A stretch of DNA of 64,000 nucleotides from Novosphingobium resinovorum (GCF_001742225.1 NZ_CP017075.1:1984001-2048000); one strand, 5' to 3'; shown: positions 27,048 through 35,859, counted from the stretch's first letter. The notes: generated from the letters alone by a model not told the origin. Translations and numbers: made by a program.

Positions 27048-28823
27048 TCACGCCCGCATCCGCTGCTCCCCATGCGTGGCATTCCAGCCGTCGACCCAGC
27101 CGCGCACGTCCTCGTAAGGCATCGGGCGGCAGATGCCGTAGCCCTGGCCGCAAGTGCAGCCCATCGCCACCAGCATCGCCTGCGTCTCCGGGTTCTCCAC
27201 CCCCTCGGCCACCAGCGGAATGCCGAGGCAGTCGCACAGCACCACCAGCGAAGTCACCAGCGACTGGTCGAACCGGCTTTCGGTAAAGCGCGCGATGTAG
27301 GAGCGGTCGATCTTGATCTCGCGCACCGCGAACTCGCGCAAGTAGCCGAACGAGGTGAACCCCGCGCCGAAATCGTCGATCGAGAGCGAAACGCCGTGGT
27401 CCTGCAACTGCTCGATCACCCGCTTGGCCTGCGAGGGGTGAGCGATCAGCGCGGTCTCGGTCAGTTCGAGCACGACATGCGCGGGATCGACCCCGTGCGT
27501 GCGGATGGCCTCAACGACGTGACCGACGAAGCCCGGCCGCTCCAGCATCCGCGCCGAGACGTTGATCGAGATACCGGCGCCGTCCAGCCCCGGCTCCAGC
27601 CGCGCGTATTGGCCCAGCACGGTATCGAGCGTCAGGTACGTGAAGTCTTCCAGGAGGTGCGACTGCTCGACCGTCTCGATCAGCGCGTCGGCCGCGACCG
27701 GGCCGTTGTCCGGGTGAGTCCAGCGCACCAGCGCCTCGAAGCCGAGAACCTGCCCCGAACGCATGTCCACCTTGGGCTGCCAGTGCCAGTTGAAGGCTCG
27801 CGCGCCCATGGCGTCCTCGATATCGTGGAGCATTGTGCGCTCGTCGGCGCGCACCGTGCGGCGCTGTTCGCCGCGCGCGATCACCGCCTTTTCGGTGCTG
27901 CGCTTGGCCCCACGCTTGGCCTCGTACATCGCCTCGTCGGCGGCCTCCACCAACCCCTCGGGCGAATAGCCCAGTTGCGGGCACAGCGAGATGCCCATCG
28001 AGGCGCCGACGTAGAGCAACCGCCCGTCGTGGACGATCGGCTGCTCGATCAGCTCGGTCAGCTTGGTGGCGACGGCCAGCGCGGACTCGTCGCCATCGAC
28101 GTTCTGCAGCAGGACCGCGAACTCGTCCCCGCCGAGGCGGGCGATCGTGTCCACCTCGCGCAAGTGCTCGCGCATCCGGCGGCCCAGCGTGATCAGCACC
28201 GCATCGCCCGCCGCATGGCCGAGGCTGTCGTTGATCTCCTTGAAGCGGTCGAGGTCGATCATCATCACCGCGAACGGATCGCCGCTGCGCCGCGCCCGCG
28301 CGCAGGCCTGCGAGAGCCGGTCGGCGAACAGCGTGCGGTTGGGCAGGTCGGTCAGCGGATCGTGGAGCGAGCGGTGCGTCAGTTCCTCTTCCGCGCGGCG
28401 CATGTCCTGCCGGTACTTGCGCCAGGCGATCCCCTCCTCGACCGACGCCGCGACCCGCTCGGGAGAGAGCGAGCGCTTGGACAGGAACTCGGTCATGCCC
28501 GACTTGATCGAGTCCGCCGCGATCTGCTCGTCGGTATGGCCGGTGACGGCGATGATCGGCACGTCGGGGTCGATCTCGGCGCGGATCTCGGGCAGCAGGT
28601 CGCGCCCGTCGCCGTCCTTCAGGCCGAAGTCGAGGAAGACGATGTCGAAATGCGCCTGCGGATCGCGGATCATGCCCAGCGCCTCGGCCTGCGAGGCGGC
28701 CTGCGCCACGGTGATGTTGCGGGGAACGCGGCGCAGCAGGCGCAGCAATTTCTCCCGGTCGACGTCGTCGTCATCGACGATCAGCGCGTGAATATCCTGA
28801 GTACCGTTGTGCAGGTGGTCCAT
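27048..28823 (-). CDS. Response regulator with GGDEF and EAL domains
   Basis: A 591-aa cyclic-di-GMP enzyme. The N-terminal receiver (ALIVDDDDVDREKLLRLLR, FLDFGLKDGDG) is followed by a diguanylate cyclase domain with intact RLGGDEFAVLL and an upstream REVD inhibitory site. The C-terminal phosphodiesterase domain has GFEALVRW, ELTETAL, SIDDFGAGFTS and KIDRSYI. Both domains look catalytically competent, so net output is not predictable. It belongs to a minus-strand block with a response regulator and a PAS kinase that probably phosphorylates it. Confidence 0.95.
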   Translation of the reverse strand: MDHLHNGTQDIHALIVDDDDVDREKLLRLLRRVPRNITVAQAASQAEALGMIRDPQAHFDIVFLDFGLKDGDGRDLLPEIRAEIDPDVPIIAVTGHTDEQIAADSIKSGMTEFLSKRSLSPERVAASVEEGIAWRKYRQDMRRAEEELTHRSLHDPLTDLPNRTLFADRLSQACARARRSGDPFAVMMIDLDRFKEINDSLGHAAGDAVLITLGRRMREHLREVDTIARLGGDEFAVLLQNVDGDESALAVATKLTELIEQPIVHDGRLLYVGASMGISLCPQLGYSPEGLVEAADEAMYEAKRGAKRSTEKAVIARGEQRRTVRADERTMLHDIEDAMGARAFNWHWQPKVDMRSGQVLGFEALVRWTHPDNGPVAADALIETVEQSHLLEDFTYLTLDTVLGQYARLEPGLDGAGISINVSARMLERPGFVGHVVEAIRTHGVDPAHVVLELTETALIAHPSQAKRVIEQLQDHGVSLSIDDFGAGFTSFGYLREFAVREIKIDRSYIARFTESRFDQSLVTSLVVLCDCLGIPLVAEGVENPETQAMLVAMGCTCGQGYGICRPMPYEDVRGWVDGWNATHGEQRMRA

Positions 28824-28858
28824 GGGAGGAAGGAATCCTTGCGTGAGGGGGGGCGCCG

Positions 28859-29329
28859 TCAGGGCAGCTCCTGCGTGCGGGCATACTTGCCGATGAAATC
28901 GGCGAGGCGAGCGAACTGCGGACCGACGGCGGACTTGACCATGTAGCCCGCGACGTGCCCGTCGTAGGCACGGCTGCGGTCCTGATCGCGGGCCGAAGTG
29001 GAGAGTACGAAGACCACCGTGCGGCGCAGGTCCGGGTCGGCGCGCAGGGCGTCGAGGAACTGGAAACCGTCCATGCCCGGCATGTTGAGGTCCAGCAGCA
29101 CGATCACCGGCGTTTCTATCTGCTTGTCCGGATGGCGGCCGGTGAGGATCGCCAACGCTTCCCCGCCGTCACCCGCCGTGACGGTGCGGCAGGGCACCTC
29201 GTATTTGCGGAATGAGCGCAGCACGCCTTCGCGCGCGACGTCGTCGTCATCCACCAGCAGCACGGTCACGTCGTTGTAGTTGGCAGTTTTCTTTGGTGCG
29301 GATCGGGGTGCGACCAGATCAATCATCAT
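28859..29329 (-). CDS. Single-domain response regulator (Rcp1-like)
   Basis: A 156-aa receiver without an output domain: VTVLLVDDDDVAREGVLRSF, VIVLLDLNMPGMDG (phospho-acceptor Asp) and a VLSTSARDQDRSRAY segment. It has the extended loop typical of Rcp1-like partners of phytochrome-type and PAS kinases. Its start overlaps the end of the upstream kinase gene by 11 nt, so the pair should be co-translated. Confidence 0.92.
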   Translation of the reverse strand: MMIDLVAPRSAPKKTANYNDVTVLLVDDDDVAREGVLRSFRKYEVPCRTVTAGDGGEALAILTGRHPDKQIETPVIVLLDLNMPGMDGFQFLDALRADPDLRRTVVFVLSTSARDQDRSRAYDGHVAGYMVKSAVGPQFARLADFIGKYARTQELP

Positions 29330-30779
29330 CTTCGTTCTCTCGCAGAAGTATGCGGGGCCAGTGGACTTCGAACCTGGCGCCGCCGAGGGGACCCCGGCCC
29401 TGGACGGTCACCATGCCCCCGTGGGCGTTGATCATGCGGCGCGTGAAGGCGAGCCCCACCCCGTCGCCGTCGGTCCCCGGCGAGGCGCGGTGGAACAGCT
29501 TGAAGATGCGGTCCTCGTTGCCGGGCGGGATGCCCTGCCCGTCGTCCTCCACCGTGAAGACGGTGAAGCGCCCCTCCTCGCGCACGGCGATGCGGATGTG
29601 GCCTTCCTTGCCGCCGTGGTGCTTGACCGCGTTGGACAGCAGGTTGCGCAGCGAAGTGGAAAGCGGCGCACGCGGAGCGACGATGTCGGTGCCCTGCACG
29701 TCGACATCGACCTCGAACCCCTCGGGGATTGCCGTAAGTTCCAGCGCTTCCTCGACCAGTTCGTGCGGATCGATGCGGTGCATGCGGGAATCGCGCACCC
29801 CGGCGCGGGCGTAAGCCAGCAGGTCGTCGATCATCTGCTCGGAGCGCTCGATGCGCTGGGCGATGCGGTCGAAGTTGTGCACCACGTCCTCGGGCAGTTC
29901 GGTGCCTTCGAGGTCTTCGCGGATCCAGCTTACCAGGTCGGCGATACCCCGCAGCGGCGAGCGCAAGTCGTGGCTGGCGACATAGGTGAACTCCTCCAGC
30001 TGCGCATTGGTCTGCTGCAGCGCGCGTTCGGAGCGCTTGCGGTGCGAAATGTCGCTGACGATCGCCATGTAGAGCGGCTGGGCGCTGCTCTCGAATTTGG
30101 TGAGCGCGATCTCGACGGGAAACTCGCGCCCGTGGCGGTGCAGCGCGGTGACGTCGCGGTCGCCGCCCATGAGGCGCGACTTGGGGGCGGCCGCGTATCC
30201 GGCGATCTGCTCGCCGTGCCTTGCGCGGTATCGCTCGGGCAGCAGCATGTCGATCGGCTGGCCGATCATCTGCTCCACCTTCCATCCGAACTGGACCGCG
30301 AGCATGGCGTTGGCCTGCGCGATCCGGCCCTTGCCGTCCACCACCACCACGCCCAGCGGCATGCTTTCGAACATCTGGGTGAAGCGGCGCTCGGCGGTGA
30401 TCTCGCGCGTCATGTTGCGCAAGTAGACGACCGCGCGGTCGCCCTCCTCGCCCGCGACGGGCGCAAGGGTCATCGTGACGGTCGGGCGCGAACCGTCGGC
30501 GCCGTGCAGCACCATCTGGCGCGACCAGGTGCCGCGCGTCTCCATCGAAACCTTGAAGAAGACCTCGAACATCTGCCGCAGCGTCTCGGCATCGTCTTCG
30601 GCGAACCACATGAAGAACAGGCTGTTGCGCAGCGCCTCGGCATCGGGCTCGGCCAGCAGCGAGGCGGCAGCGGCATTGCCGAAGGCGACCACGCCCGCCG
30701 CATCGACGATCAGCGCGGCGATCGGGGCATGGACCAGCGGCGCGTGGATGTCGGTTGTCGTCATCGGCGTCGCCAGCAT
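29319..30779 (-). CDS. PAS-domain sensor histidine kinase
   Basis: From the ATG at 30779 it has 486 aa. Two to three PAS domains (HAPIAALIVDAAGVVAFGNA, FESMPLGVVVVDGKGRIAQA) precede a HisKA dimerisation domain with YVASHDLRSPLRGIADLV and a HATPase domain with NLLSNAVKHHGG and VEDDGQGIPPGNEDRIF. No membrane segment is visible, so a cytoplasmic sensor is likely. It is transcribed with the adjacent response regulator. The open frame extends 40 codons further upstream; that part looks untranslated. Confidence 0.9.
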   Translation of the reverse strand: MLATPMTTTDIHAPLVHAPIAALIVDAAGVVAFGNAAAASLLAEPDAEALRNSLFFMWFAEDDAETLRQMFEVFFKVSMETRGTWSRQMVLHGADGSRPTVTMTLAPVAGEEGDRAVVYLRNMTREITAERRFTQMFESMPLGVVVVDGKGRIAQANAMLAVQFGWKVEQMIGQPIDMLLPERYRARHGEQIAGYAAAPKSRLMGGDRDVTALHRHGREFPVEIALTKFESSAQPLYMAIVSDISHRKRSERALQQTNAQLEEFTYVASHDLRSPLRGIADLVSWIREDLEGTELPEDVVHNFDRIAQRIERSEQMIDDLLAYARAGVRDSRMHRIDPHELVEEALELTAIPEGFEVDVDVQGTDIVAPRAPLSTSLRNLLSNAVKHHGGKEGHIRIAVREEGRFTVFTVEDDGQGIPPGNEDRIFKLFHRASPGTDGDGVGLAFTRRMINAHGGMVTVQGRGPLGGARFEVHWPRILLRENEDDD

Positions 30780-31143
30780 CGCGTGTCCTGTCCTGCGGGA
30801 GACGTGATGCCGAACGAGCTTGAACTTCGTTGCAGCCACGGCCTCCGGGTGGAGCGCCGGAAACCGCGCTGCGGCCCCCGTACCCGACGAGGGGTACACC
30901 GGGGCGGTTATCGACCTGCGAAGCCAGACCTAGGGAGCTGTCCCTAGACCCGGCCTGTCGCAACGATTGCAGTGGTTAAATTTGTGTGAGAGCGGCCGCT
31001 GTCCATGCGCTCGGGGCCGCGCGCAGCACTTTCGTCATCCCCGCGAAAGCGGGGACCCATCTGATGCCAGTGCAACACGAAACGTCAGGAGATGGGTTCC
31101 CGCCTTCGCGGGAATGACGACGTCAAATACCCAAGAACTGCCC
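30780..31143. other. Gene-poor region with a REP-like repeat
   Basis: This gap between the kinase gene and the asparaginase-like gene holds the upstream region of the kinase and an inverted repeat (31033-31062 with 31090-31119). The repeat arms begin CGTCATCCCCGCGAAAG and end CGGGAATGACG. No gene-like frame was recognised. Confidence 0.6.
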
Positions 31144-31635
31144 TCAGCGCGCGACGAACTTGCCTGCCTCGCGGTCCTTGCGGACCTTCAGCGCGTCGAA
31201 CACGGTGCCGCTCATGGTGATCCAGATGCCCGGGCCGGCCGATTGGCAGCAGCCGAACGCCATGCCCAGGTTGAATGCCGCGTCGCTCTCGGCGAAACGG
31301 GCGGGCTGCATGGCTCCGCACATCACGACGGTCTTGCCCTCGATATGGGCGAGCGCGGCGGCGGTGTCGGTCATGGTGTCGGTGCCATGGGTGATGACGA
31401 CATGGCTTTCCGGCGCCCCGGCGACCGTCGCGGCGATCAGCGCGCGGTCCTCGTCGGTGAGTTCGAGGCTGTCCTTGCGCAGCAGTTCGACGACGCGGAA
31501 CGGATGCGCCACGCGGGCAGTGGCCAGCAGCTTGCCGATCACGCTCTCGACGATCTGGTACTCGCTCAGCGCGTCGAAGTACTGCTTGTCGATGGTGCCG
31601 CCGGTGGTGATGACGAGAATGGGTGCCTGGTTCAT
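31144..31635 (-). CDS. Asparaginase N-terminal domain protein
   Basis: A 163-aa protein that matches only the N-terminal domain of asparaginases: ILVITTGGTIDKQYF holds the first catalytic Thr, and VITHGTDTMTDTAAAL the second Thr-Asp pair. The C-terminal domain (about 150 residues) is absent, and the frame ends naturally before a REP-like repeat rather than at a visible frameshift. Short proteins of this kind exist as a separate conserved group, so it may act alone or be a non-classical amidohydrolase. Confidence 0.85.
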   Translation of the reverse strand: MNQAPILVITTGGTIDKQYFDALSEYQIVESVIGKLLATARVAHPFRVVELLRKDSLELTDEDRALIAATVAGAPESHVVITHGTDTMTDTAAALAHIEGKTVVMCGAMQPARFAESDAAFNLGMAFGCCQSAGPGIWITMSGTVFDALKVRKDREAGKFVAR

Positions 31636-31727
31636 GCGCGTTCCTTACTGCGGGACGCGCGGGTTTCCAATTCCTTCGTAGGTAAGGGGCGCGCTTTGCC
31701 GATGGGGCTTCGAGAGACTGTGCCTGA

Positions 31728-31806
31728 CCCTTCGACAAGCTCAGGGTGAGCGGGAGTAGCGTAATGCCCTATCAATTCCGCTCAGGCTGAGCCTGTCGAA
31801 GCCCCC
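31728..31806. repeat. REP-like repeat, TTCGACAAGCTCAG family
   Basis: Arm one (31728-31753) reads CCCTTCGACAAGCTCAGG and arm two (31776-31806) is an imperfect reverse complement ending CTGTCGAAGCCCCC. The same family occurs at 33097-33179 and 55179-55252. It sits between divergent genes. Confidence 0.75.
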
Positions 31807-31894
31807 GCCGCACACGCCGCACGGATATTCGCCCTGCGATCTCCCGCCATCTCGCATCTGCACAACCGCGCCGATCCATGGCACCACTGCGACC

Positions 31895-33091
31895 ATGAGC
31901 ACCCTTGCGTCACCCTCGCTTACCGCCCGCAGCGAACTGGCCGCCGGATGGCCGACCGTCCTTGCCGCCGCGCTGGCGATCGGGGTGGGGATGATGGGCG
32001 TCGGGTTCTACTCGCTGGGCCTGTTCGTCACGCCGCTTCAGGCCGAGTTCGGCTGGACCCGCGCCGAAGTCTCGGGCGCGGCGACGTTCCAGCAGCTGGG
32101 CATCTTCCTCTCCGCCCCTGTCGTGGGACGCCTTGCCGACCGCTTCGGCAACCGCACCATCGCCATCGCCAGCTATCTGGCCACGCCGCTCGCCCTGGTG
32201 GCGCTGGCCGAGACCGGGCCGTCGCTGACCAAGTGGTACGGCCTGTGGCTGCTCGTCTCTCTGGCGGGCTGCGGGACGACCCCGGCGATCTGGGCGCGCG
32301 TCGTCTCGCTGCGCTTCGATGCCGGGCGCGGCTTCGCATTGGGGCTGATGCTGACGGGCTCCGGCATGGCGGCGATCCTCGCGCCCGCCTTGCTCGGCCC
32401 GGTGATCGCGGTGCAGGGCTGGCGCACCGGCCTCCATGCCATCGCCATCGTGATCGCCGTGATCGGCATCCCCGTCAGCCTCCTGACCGGGCGCGGGGAG
32501 CGCGTCGCCGCCGACAAGCGCGAGCGCGGCAGCATCGAGATCACCCGCAAGACGCTGCAAATCGCCCTGATCGGCTTCCTGCTGGGCGTCATCGTCGCGG
32601 CTCTGATCGTCCATCTCGTGCCGATGCTGGTGGACCGGGGGGTGCCGCCCGCGCAGGCCGCCGGAGTGGCCGCCTTCATCGGCATCGCGGTGGTCTTCGC
32701 CCGCGCTTTCGTCGGCTGGCTGTTCGACCGCTTCCACGCCCCGCGCGTGGCAGTGCTGTTCCTGACTTCGCCGGTGATCGCCTGCGTGATCCTGTGGCTC
32801 GACGGCCCCGCGATCCCGGCCGCGCTGCTGCTCGGCCTCGCGGCCGGGGCGGAAGTGGACATGCTCGCCTATTTCACCAGCCGCTACGCCGCACTGGAAA
32901 ACTACGGAGCGACCTACGGCGCCATCCTTGGCCTGTTCAGCCTCGGCGCCGCGTTCGGTCCGCCGCTGTTCGGGTGGATGGTGGACGCGACCGGCAATTC
33001 CGACCTCGCCCTCGCCTGCTCGGGAGTGGCGCTCATCGGCGTGCTGGTGCTGATCGGAACATTGGGGGCTTACCGGACGTCGTCGCGCTGA
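31895..33091 (+). CDS. Major facilitator superfamily transporter
   Basis: A 398-aa protein with about twelve hydrophobic segments. The loop motif between helices 2 and 3 is GRLADRFGNRTI, and the second half repeats it as GWLFDRFHAPRVAV. It resembles monocarboxylate/oxalate-type MFS permeases, but the substrate cannot be read from sequence. It appears monocistronic, flanked on both sides by REP-like repeats. Confidence 0.88.
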   Translation: MSTLASPSLTARSELAAGWPTVLAAALAIGVGMMGVGFYSLGLFVTPLQAEFGWTRAEVSGAATFQQLGIFLSAPVVGRLADRFGNRTIAIASYLATPLALVALAETGPSLTKWYGLWLLVSLAGCGTTPAIWARVVSLRFDAGRGFALGLMLTGSGMAAILAPALLGPVIAVQGWRTGLHAIAIVIAVIGIPVSLLTGRGERVAADKRERGSIEITRKTLQIALIGFLLGVIVAALIVHLVPMLVDRGVPPAQAAGVAAFIGIAVVFARAFVGWLFDRFHAPRVAVLFLTSPVIACVILWLDGPAIPAALLLGLAAGAEVDMLAYFTSRYAALENYGATYGAILGLFSLGAAFGPPLFGWMVDATGNSDLALACSGVALIGVLVLIGTLGAYRTSSR

Positions 33092-33096
33092 GACTG

Positions 33097-33179
33097 CGGG
33101 GGCTTCGACAAGCTCATCCTGAGCGGGTTTGAGAGGCATTACACTAACTCCGCTCACCCTGAGCTTGTCGAAGCCCCCG
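33097..33179. repeat. REP-like repeat, TTCGACAAGCTCAG family
   Basis: Two 30-nt arms, 33097-33126 and 33150-33179, are near-perfect reverse complements with a core CTTCGACAAGCTCA. It lies between the convergent ends of the MFS and topoisomerase IB genes. Confidence 0.85.
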
Positions 33180-33216
33180 CGACATGACGCGCCTAAAGAC
33201 AGCCACCGGTCCCGGA

Positions 33217-34224
33217 TCAGGTCCGGAACGACGAAGTGAGAAACGCCAGCAACCCGCGCTCCTCGCGGCTCATCCAGCGGGTCTTGCGCGGCAGGCTTTC
33301 GGGCACCTCGGGTGCGCCCCGATCGCCCTTGGCCGCCGCGATCACGTCCGGGTGGACGTAGGACTTCCGCGCGATCGCGGGCGTATTGCCGAGGCACTGC
33401 GCAACCTCGTCCAGCATCGCCCGCAATGACAGGCCGGGGTTCCCGACCAGCATCGCGAAGGCCATCGTGCTCGCCGCCCATGTCCGGAAGTGCTTGGCGG
33501 TGAAGCCCTCGCCCATCGTCTCGGCAAGGTATGCGTTGACGTCGTGGCTGTGGACGGGAATCGCCTCGCCCTCCTCGTCGACGTACTGGAACAAGTGCTG
33601 GCCGGGCAGGTCCTGCATCTTGCGCACACAGCGCACGAGGCCGGGATCGTCGCAGGTGATCTGCTGCAGCTTGCCCGACTTGCCCTTGAAGCGCAGCATC
33701 AGCGCGCCGCGCTCTATCTTCGCGTGCCGGTTGCGCAGGGTGGTCGCCCCGAAGCTCTTGTTGGCCTTGGCGTAGCACTCGTTCCCCACCCGGATCGCCC
33801 CGGTATCGAGCAGCGCCACGACCGAGGCGATCGCCCGCTCGCGCGTCAGCTTGCGTGAAGCGATGTCCGCGTCCACCCGCGCCCGCAGCACCGGCAGCGC
33901 ATCGCCGAACAGGGCGCAGCGGTCGAACTTCATCGTCTCGCGCGACTGGCGCCAGTCGGGATGATAGCGATACTGCTTGCGCCCGCGCGCATCGTAGCCG
34001 GTCGCCAGCAGATGTACCTCGGGGTCGGCGGAGAACCAGCACCGCTCGTAGGCGGGCGGCAGGGCGATGGCGTTGAGCCGGTCGATCTCAGCGCGATCCT
34101 TTATCCGCGCTCCGTCCGCGTCGAAGTAGGCCCACTTGCTGCCGCGCACCGGCCTGCGGGTGATGCCGGGGGCGCCGTCATCGGCGAATTTCAGGCGCGA
34201 AATCGTCTGGCGCGTCATCAGCAT
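33217..34224 (-). CDS. DNA topoisomerase IB
   Basis: A 335-aa poxvirus/bacterial-type topoisomerase IB that relaxes supercoils through a 3'-phosphotyrosine. Catalytic elements visible: GNECYAKANKSFGATTLRNR (first Arg), KGKSGK (Lys), HFRTWAAS (Arg/His region) and ARKSYVHPDVI with the nucleophilic Tyr. The start MLMTRQTISRLKF (34224) is preferred because the longer open frame overlaps the promoter of the divergent hemerythrin gene. These enzymes are frequent in stress regulons of Alphaproteobacteria. Confidence 0.92.
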   Translation of the reverse strand: MLMTRQTISRLKFADDGAPGITRRPVRGSKWAYFDADGARIKDRAEIDRLNAIALPPAYERCWFSADPEVHLLATGYDARGRKQYRYHPDWRQSRETMKFDRCALFGDALPVLRARVDADIASRKLTRERAIASVVALLDTGAIRVGNECYAKANKSFGATTLRNRHAKIERGALMLRFKGKSGKLQQITCDDPGLVRCVRKMQDLPGQHLFQYVDEEGEAIPVHSHDVNAYLAETMGEGFTAKHFRTWAASTMAFAMLVGNPGLSLRAMLDEVAQCLGNTPAIARKSYVHPDVIAAAKGDRGAPEVPESLPRKTRWMSREERGLLAFLTSSFRT

Positions 34225-34281
34225 GGGGTCTTGTCCGTTGTCTCTCCCTTTCGAGAACGCGCGAGGGGCAAACGGGTTGTC

Positions 34282-34307
34282 GGAAACCGGAACGCGATCC
34301 CGCCGTT
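34282..34307 (+). promoter_or_regulatory. Near-consensus EcfG promoter before the hemerythrin gene
   Basis: GGAAA (34282-34286), 17 nt, CGTT (34304-34307). The consensus for the alphaproteobacterial stress sigma factor is GGAAC-N16/17-CGTT, so there is one mismatch. Transcription would start about 28 nt before the ATG at 34341. Confidence 0.45.
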
Positions 34308-34340
34308 CCTTCCTGCAAAGACAAACCACAGGAGACACCC

Positions 34341-34823
34341 ATGGCAGACGCACGCATCTTCCGCGATCTCAAGGCCGACCACGACAAGCACCGCAAGTTG
34401 CTGGAACAGCTGGGCGAAACCCAGGGCGCCAGCGACGAGCGCAAGGACCTGTTCGAAGCCTTGCGTAAGGAACTCCAGGCCCACGCCGCCGCCGAGGAGG
34501 AATCGCTCTATGCGACGATGCTGGGCAACCCGGACCTCCGCGACGAGGCGCGCCACTCGGTGTCCGAGCACAAGGAAATCGACGACTTCCTCGGCGAACT
34601 GTTCGAGATCGACATGAGTTCGTCCGCGTGGCTGACCAAGTTCAAGGAAATGCGCCACCGCTACCTCCACCACATCGACGAGGAAGAGGAGGAGATGTTC
34701 CCCGAAGCGGCAGAAAAGCTCTCGGCCGAAACCGAGAAGGAACTCGCCGAAGTGTTCGAGAAGCGCAAGCCGAAGGAACTGGCGACGGCCGAAAAGGAAC
34801 TGCCCGGCGATGCGCGCGAATAA
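34341..34823 (+). CDS. Hemerythrin HHE-domain protein
   Basis: A 160-aa four-helix protein with iron-ligand-like positions: DHDKHRKLLEQLG (helix 1), ELQAHAAAEEESLY (helix 2), VSEHKEIDDFL (helix 3) and MRHRYLHHIDEEEEEMFP (helix 4). It would bind a di-iron centre and sense or detoxify O2, NO or peroxide. AGGAGA precedes the ATG. The C-terminal 40 residues are a charged tail. A near-consensus EcfG promoter lies upstream. Confidence 0.9.
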   Translation: MADARIFRDLKADHDKHRKLLEQLGETQGASDERKDLFEALRKELQAHAAAEEESLYATMLGNPDLRDEARHSVSEHKEIDDFLGELFEIDMSSSAWLTKFKEMRHRYLHHIDEEEEEMFPEAAEKLSAETEKELAEVFEKRKPKELATAEKELPGDARE

Positions 34824-34868
34824 AGCCGGCAATACGCCGGCTCGGGCCTCCCCTGCGGCGAACGCGGG

Positions 34869-34894
34869 GGAACGCCCGGCCCCGGCGGCGCGTT
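34869..34894 (+). promoter_or_regulatory. EcfG-type promoter before the pyridoxamine-oxidase-like gene
   Basis: GGAAC (34869-34873), a 17-nt spacer and CGTT (34891-34894) match the stress sigma consensus exactly. The start site would be about 25 nt before the ATG at 34927. Confidence 0.75.
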
Positions 34895-34926
34895 GCCTTC
34901 TCGATCAACCATAACGGAGAAGGACC

Positions 34927-35391
34927 ATGGACAAGGACATCCGCGAGCATTTCTGGAAAGCGTTCCAGACCAGCCCGTTCATCATGATGAGCCTTCAGGC
35001 CGGACATGCCCACGCCGAGCCGATGACGGCACAACTCGACAAGGACGCCCATCACGCGATCTGGTTCTTCACCAAGCGCGACAACCGCATCGGCGGCGGC
35101 GGCAAGGCGATGGGTCAGGTGATGACGCGGGGGCACGAGGTTTTCGCCTGCATCGACGGTACGCTGGTCGAGGAAACCGATCCGGCCGTGCGCGACAAGC
35201 ACTGGAACAACGCCGTGGAGGCGTGGTTTCCCGGCGGCAAGGCCGACGCTTCGGTCGTCATGCTGCGATTCGAGATCGAGGACGCCGAAGTCTGGACTTC
35301 GGAAATGGGCCTCAAGGGCGCCTTCAAGCTCCTGACCGGCAAGCCCATCAAGCAGGGCGAGGCCGGAGAGCACGCGCTCGGCGCGGTCTGA
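34927..35391 (+). CDS. Pyridoxamine 5'-phosphate oxidase-like general stress protein
   Basis: A 154-aa split-barrel flavin-binding protein of the general stress protein 26 type. Segments include PFIMMSLQAGHAHAEPMTAQ, HAIWFFTKRDNRIGGG, a WFPGGKAD loop and a VWTSEMGLKGAFKLLTGK C-terminus. The substrate is unknown; family members bind FMN, FAD or F420 and act in stress physiology. A perfect EcfG-type promoter lies just upstream and a strong hairpin follows. Confidence 0.9.
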   Translation: MDKDIREHFWKAFQTSPFIMMSLQAGHAHAEPMTAQLDKDAHHAIWFFTKRDNRIGGGGKAMGQVMTRGHEVFACIDGTLVEETDPAVRDKHWNNAVEAWFPGGKADASVVMLRFEIEDAEVWTSEMGLKGAFKLLTGKPIKQGEAGEHALGAV

Positions 35392-35421
35392 GACCCTCTA
35401 GGACCGATGCCTGAGCAGCGG

Positions 35422-35456
35422 GGGCGTGGCGGTTCAGGCCGCCACGCCCTTCGCGC
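35422..35456 (+). terminator. Hairpin after the stress protein gene
   Basis: An 11-bp perfect stem (35422-35432 with 35439-35449) around TTCAGG is followed by TTCGCGCTTGT. The T-run is weak, but the position 30 nt after the stop fits a terminator. Confidence 0.5.
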
Positions 35457-35604
35457 TTGTCCTCCCTGTCGCGCAGCGATGGGGAGGGGGACCGCCCGCG
35501 CAGCGGGTGGTGGAGGGGCTTGGGGAATACAAAACCCCCTCCGTCACCGACTTCGTCGGCGCCACCTCCCCATCGCTGCGCGACAGGGAGGATAAGGGTC
35601 AGCC
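35457..35604. repeat. Inverted repeat of the CTGTCGCGCAGCGATGGGGAGG family
   Basis: Arms at about 35459-35490 and 35566-35599 (CTCCCTGTCGCGCAGCGATG and its reverse complement) enclose a GC-rich core with smaller repeats. A second copy lies at 52488-52604. The length and composition look like a non-autonomous, MITE-like or REP-type element. Confidence 0.7.
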
Positions 35605-35859
35605 GGGCCTTTTTCGCCGCAGCAAATACCTCCACACGCCCACGCAGTTGATCGCGAACAGCGCCACGTTCTGCAGCCCGATCCCCTCGGCCTTGTCGTC
35701 GAGGAATCCCCAGGCCACCAGGGCGATCGAACTGGTGACGAAAATGACGAAGCCCCAGCCGGTCCATTTGCGGCCGAGGTCGAGCGATACGATAAGCGCC
35801 GCCACGGTTCCCGCAGCGGCGCAATAGTATTGCAGGCATTGCAGGACGACTTGGCTCAT
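35599..35859 (-). CDS. Small membrane protein, unknown function
   Basis: An 86-aa protein with three hydrophobic segments (YYCAAAGTVAALIVSLDL, GFVIFVTSSIALVAWGFL, NVALFAINCVGVWRYLL) and a basic C-terminus (RRKRPG). The last segment is like those of small PnuC-like or CBU_0592-type membrane proteins. It is convergent with the stress gene, with a repeat at its 3' end. Confidence 0.6.
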   Translation of the reverse strand: MSQVVLQCLQYYCAAAGTVAALIVSLDLGRKWTGWGFVIFVTSSIALVAWGFLDDKAEGIGLQNVALFAINCVGVWRYLLRRKRPG

